6,704 nucleotides of DNA from Lawsonibacter sp. (GTDB lineage Bacteria; Bacillota; Clostridia; Oscillospirales; Oscillospiraceae). Positions 4,835 through 6,704 of this stretch are shown piece after piece (positions within the stretch are counted from its first letter, which is position 1; each line of letters starts with the position of its first letter). The stretch lies in NCBI GenBank assembly GCA_022793355.1, contig JAAWCR010000121.1, positions 1 to 6,704 on the forward strand, written 5' to 3'. A model generated the notes under the pieces. The model was given only the letters and a program-made list of their open reading frames with translations, did no database searches and had not been told where the DNA came from. Both the position numbers and the translations under genes were made by a program.

Positions 4835-6260
4835 ATACAAGAGTGAAATGGAAACGCTCACACCCCGGCGCGAGGCGCTGGAACAGCTCTACACAAGTAT
4901 CGAGGAGGAAACTGGGATGAATCGCAGCAAACGTTTCAGCGGGCGGGCCGCAGCCATTCTAGTGTGCGCCGTACTGATGGTCACGGCGGCGGCCGCAGCG
5001 GTGCCTACTGTGCGGGAGGCTCTGCTGGGCCAGCTTGGGGTGTTCGCCCCCTATGCGCAGACCATTGAGGGAGTCTCCTGCACCGACCAGGGGCTTGAGG
5101 TGCGGGTGCTGAGCGCCCTGTCCGACAACCTGAACGCCCGGGTCTACCTTTCCGTTCAGGATAGGGAGGCGGATCGGCTGGACCAATGCTTAACCCTGAA
5201 GGGGCGGCTGACCACCGGGGCGGAACTGGCACAGCCAGACGACGAGGCGCCGTCTCTGTCTGTCGGCGGCGTAGGGACCAGCCAGTTCCGACTCCTCTCC
5301 TACGACGCCGATACCAAAACCGCCCTGTTCTCCGCCCGCATCTACTATGGGGACAGCGCCCAGCCGATTCCGAACGCCCGGCTGTCCATCCTCGGCATGA
5401 CCACCCAAGAGGGACAGCTGTACGGATCGGTCTCCTGTTCCACCGTTACCGCCCAGACGCTGGAGAGCCTGCCGGCGGAGGGCAGGGTTATCTTCCGCCC
5501 CAGTGACCTGAACAACCGTGCTGAGATGGACGCCCTCATTCCCAGCCGCCCTGTGGCACTGGTCCCGGAGCAAACCCCTATGCCCATCGCTGGGACAGGG
5601 GATATGTGGATCTCCTCTATGGGCTTCGCCGGCGACGGCTTCTTCCACATCCGCCTGGGGTTGGCGGAGGGGGTCGAGCCGGAGGAGCGGGGATTCTTCT
5701 CCGACTTGTTCCTCCTTGGGGCCACGGACGAGAGGCTGTACACCTATCAGGAGATCCTTGTGGACGGCGGCATGGATATCCTCTTCCCTCTCATTCACCC
5801 GGAGGACCTGGATCTGGTCAAACGCTGTGAGGCCCGGTTCTACGGGCCCTACGACCGGCCGGGCATGAGGCTTGAGGGCTCCTGGGCGGTAGATTTCCAG
5901 ATGGACTATCACCCGTTCCAGGTTCTGGACTGGACCGGCGAGCTGGCGGGCTGGCAGGTGCGCCAGCTCACCCTCTCCCCCCTGTCGGTCACTATGCACA
6001 GCAACGCCTCGGGCGGCCTGGATAACGTCACCCTATATGCCGTCAAAGCAGACGGTTCCACCGTAGCCGCCCAACCGGGAACCGGACGCTACACCAACCT
6101 GGAAGCGCTTCGCCAGGGAGCAGGCTGGGACGCCTTCAACACCTGGGAGTTCCAGGAGCCGGTGGACCCGGCGGAGATCACATCCCTCACGGTGCTGGGG
6201 AAGACCATTCCGGTCAACCGGCAACCTTCTTTCGCAGAAAAAGAAGACACAACCGCGTAA
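4824..6260 (+). CDS. Membrane-anchored DUF4179-like protein, probable anti-sigma factor
   Basis: A 478-residue protein. A charged cytoplasmic N-terminus (about residues 1-40, MRNKYKSEMETLTPRREALE) is followed by one transmembrane helix (about 41-61, AAAILVCAVLMVTAAAAAV) and a large extracytoplasmic region of about 415 residues. The part directly after the helix (VPTVREALLGQLGVFAPYAQTIEG, then LEVRVLSALSDNLNARVYLSV) resembles DUF4179 proteins found next to clostridial ECF sigma factors. The C-terminal about 100 residues form another beta-rich segment. The cytoplasmic part contains no cysteine, so it lacks the zinc-binding HxxxCxxC anti-sigma motif. The start is GTG at 4824 with AAGGAGG (4811-4817) 6 bases upstream. 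It overlaps the sigma gene by 11 bases, so translation is coupled. By position and topology it should hold the sigma factor at the membrane until a surface signal arrives (inference). The stop is 2 bases before a transposase fragment, and no terminator is visible. Confidence 0.85.
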   Translation: MRNKYKSEMETLTPRREALEQLYTSIEEETGMNRSKRFSGRAAAILVCAVLMVTAAAAAVPTVREALLGQLGVFAPYAQTIEGVSCTDQGLEVRVLSALSDNLNARVYLSVQDREADRLDQCLTLKGRLTTGAELAQPDDEAPSLSVGGVGTSQFRLLSYDADTKTALFSARIYYGDSAQPIPNARLSILGMTTQEGQLYGSVSCSTVTAQTLESLPAEGRVIFRPSDLNNRAEMDALIPSRPVALVPEQTPMPIAGTGDMWISSMGFAGDGFFHIRLGLAEGVEPEERGFFSDLFLLGATDERLYTYQEILVDGGMDILFPLIHPEDLDLVKRCEARFYGPYDRPGMRLEGSWAVDFQMDYHPFQVLDWTGELAGWQVRQLTLSPLSVTMHSNASGGLDNVTLYAVKADGSTVAAQPGTGRYTNLEALRQGAGWDAFNTWEFQEPVDPAEITSLTVLGKTIPVNRQPSFAEKEDTTA

Positions 6261-6262
6261 GC

Positions 6263-6373
6263 ATGGACCGCACTCATCTTCCACTGACCATCTGATTTTG
6301 GGCAATCTATCTGACTGCCCGGGATAAGCAGGGCATCTCAGCGTTCCAGCTTTCCCGTGAACTGGAAATAGCC
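6263..6373 (+). pseudogene. IS1595-type transposase fragment with in-frame TGA
   Basis: Read from 6263 this frame gives MDRTHLPLTI, a TGA stop (6293-6295), then FWAIYLTARDKQGISAFQLS and RELEIA. I recognise this as the segment of IS1595/ISXO2-like transposases just before the DDE domain, usually of the form ...LPLTxWFWAIYLxARDKQGxSA.... The stop replaces the expected Trp (TGG to TGA). Only about 37 codons remain; both the zinc-finger N-terminus and the catalytic domain are missing, so it is inactive. It begins 2 bases after the DUF4179-like gene and ends where homology to RhuM starts on the other strand. No terminal inverted repeats are seen. The family was assigned from memory. Confidence 0.68.
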
Positions 6374-6692
6374 TGCAGCTGCAAATTATAGTGATTTACC
6401 TCGCGGCTGATCTGACGGCTCCCCTCAGATTGAACTATCCGAAATTTTCGGATAGTTGACCTCTCCTCTAACTCGGAATACTCGAACACCTTGCCGATGT
6501 GGTAATTGTTGGTTCGTACATCTACATTGTATATCTCCGCCATCATCTTTTGTGTAAGCCAGATATTTTCATCCTCGTAACGCATTTCGATGCTTTCTGC
6601 GCTATCGCCTGTGGACGCTACAAAAGTAAGATATTCAGCGTCACTGGAGCGAATTGTGATGTTATCTTTCTGTTTTTTATCCGCTCGCTCAT
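6307..6692 (-). pseudogene. Virulence RhuM family protein, frameshifted and 3'-truncated
   Basis: The minus strand encodes the N-terminal part of a RhuM family protein: DNITIRSSDAEYLTFVASTG, then MRYEDENIWLTQKMMAEIYNV, a NYHIGKVFEYSELEE helix, TIRKFRIVQSEG and REVNHYNLQ. The likely start is ATG at 6692 with GGAG (6701-6704) 8 bases upstream, but that frame stops after 24 codons. Adding one A to the A6 run (6673-6678, minus strand) would give MSERIKKQKDNITIRSS and join it to the long frame. The long frame alone has no ATG before 6585. Recognisable homology stops near 6379, where the family normally continues with an IISVGYRV-like segment; the remaining codons to the stop at 6307 read through transposase-derived DNA. 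RhuM proteins are of uncertain molecular function and are common on mobile islands. The segment is more A/T-rich than the genes to its left, suggesting transfer. Confidence 0.8.
6433..6457. repeat. Perfect 25-base palindrome inside the RhuM remnant
   Basis: AACTATCCGAAA (6433-6444) and TTTCGGATAGTT (6446-6457) are perfect 12-base inverted copies around a single T. On the minus strand the palindrome encodes the T-I-R-K-F-R-I-V stretch, so part of it may be set by protein coding. There is no T-run after it, so it is not a terminator. Confidence 0.85.
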
Positions 6693-6704
6693 TTTACGAT
6701 CTCC

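Noticed and set aside
5190..5999. 269-codon minus-strand open frame
   Set aside because: Antisense to the DUF4179-like gene, with no ribosome binding site or recognisable motif; explained by high GC and codon bias.
1..6704. CRISPR array, tRNA, rRNA or riboswitch
   Set aside because: No spaced direct repeats, tRNA-like cloverleaf, rRNA stretch or recognised aptamer seen on either strand.

Overview
The window looks like a chromosomal stretch from a GC-rich, low-complexity-free Firmicute, most likely an Oscillospiraceae/Clostridia-type gut bacterium (inference). The grounds are strong GGAGG-type ribosome binding sites, clostridial gene families (a MutS2, an ECF sigma factor paired with a membrane-anchored DUF4179-like protein, a two-cluster Fe-S aldo/keto reductase) and Rho-independent terminators. 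The species cannot be named from sequence alone.

Left block, minus strand (1-2121): a tight three-gene run reading right to left. It consists of a MerR-family regulator of the NmlR/AdhR aldehyde-sensor type (with a cysteine at position 54), a DUF6194 protein overlapping or abutting it, and mutS2, which starts 2 bases after the DUF6194 stop. mutS2 runs off the left edge of the window before its Walker B motif. A consensus sigma-A promoter (TTGACG, 17 bp, TATAAT) reads into this run.

Centre (2143-3371): divergent from merR lies a ferredoxin-like aldo/keto reductase. Its promoter has the 19-bp spacer typical of MerR-activated promoters, and an inverted repeat sits inside the spacer. The two divergent promoters face each other, with -10 boxes only 19 bp apart, so RNA polymerase probably cannot use both at once. 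The MerR protein would activate the reductase and could block its own operon. The AKR gene and the convergent ogt gene (O6-alkylguanine-DNA alkyltransferase, TTG start) are separated by two strong hairpin terminators.

Right-centre (4244-6260): an ECF sigma factor and a translationally coupled, single-pass membrane protein with a large extracytoplasmic DUF4179-like region, the likely anti-sigma factor. A possible autoregulatory ECF promoter lies upstream.

Right end (6261-6704): a scar of mobile and horizontally moved DNA. A fragment of an IS1595-type transposase (plus strand, with a nonsense TGA) is joined tail to tail to the 5' part of a virulence RhuM family gene (minus strand). The RhuM part carries a one-base frameshift in an A-run and contains a perfect 25-base palindrome. 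No intact new system is evident. The most interesting items are the MerR promoter architecture, which ties an electrophile sensor to mutS2, and the chimeric scar at the right end.
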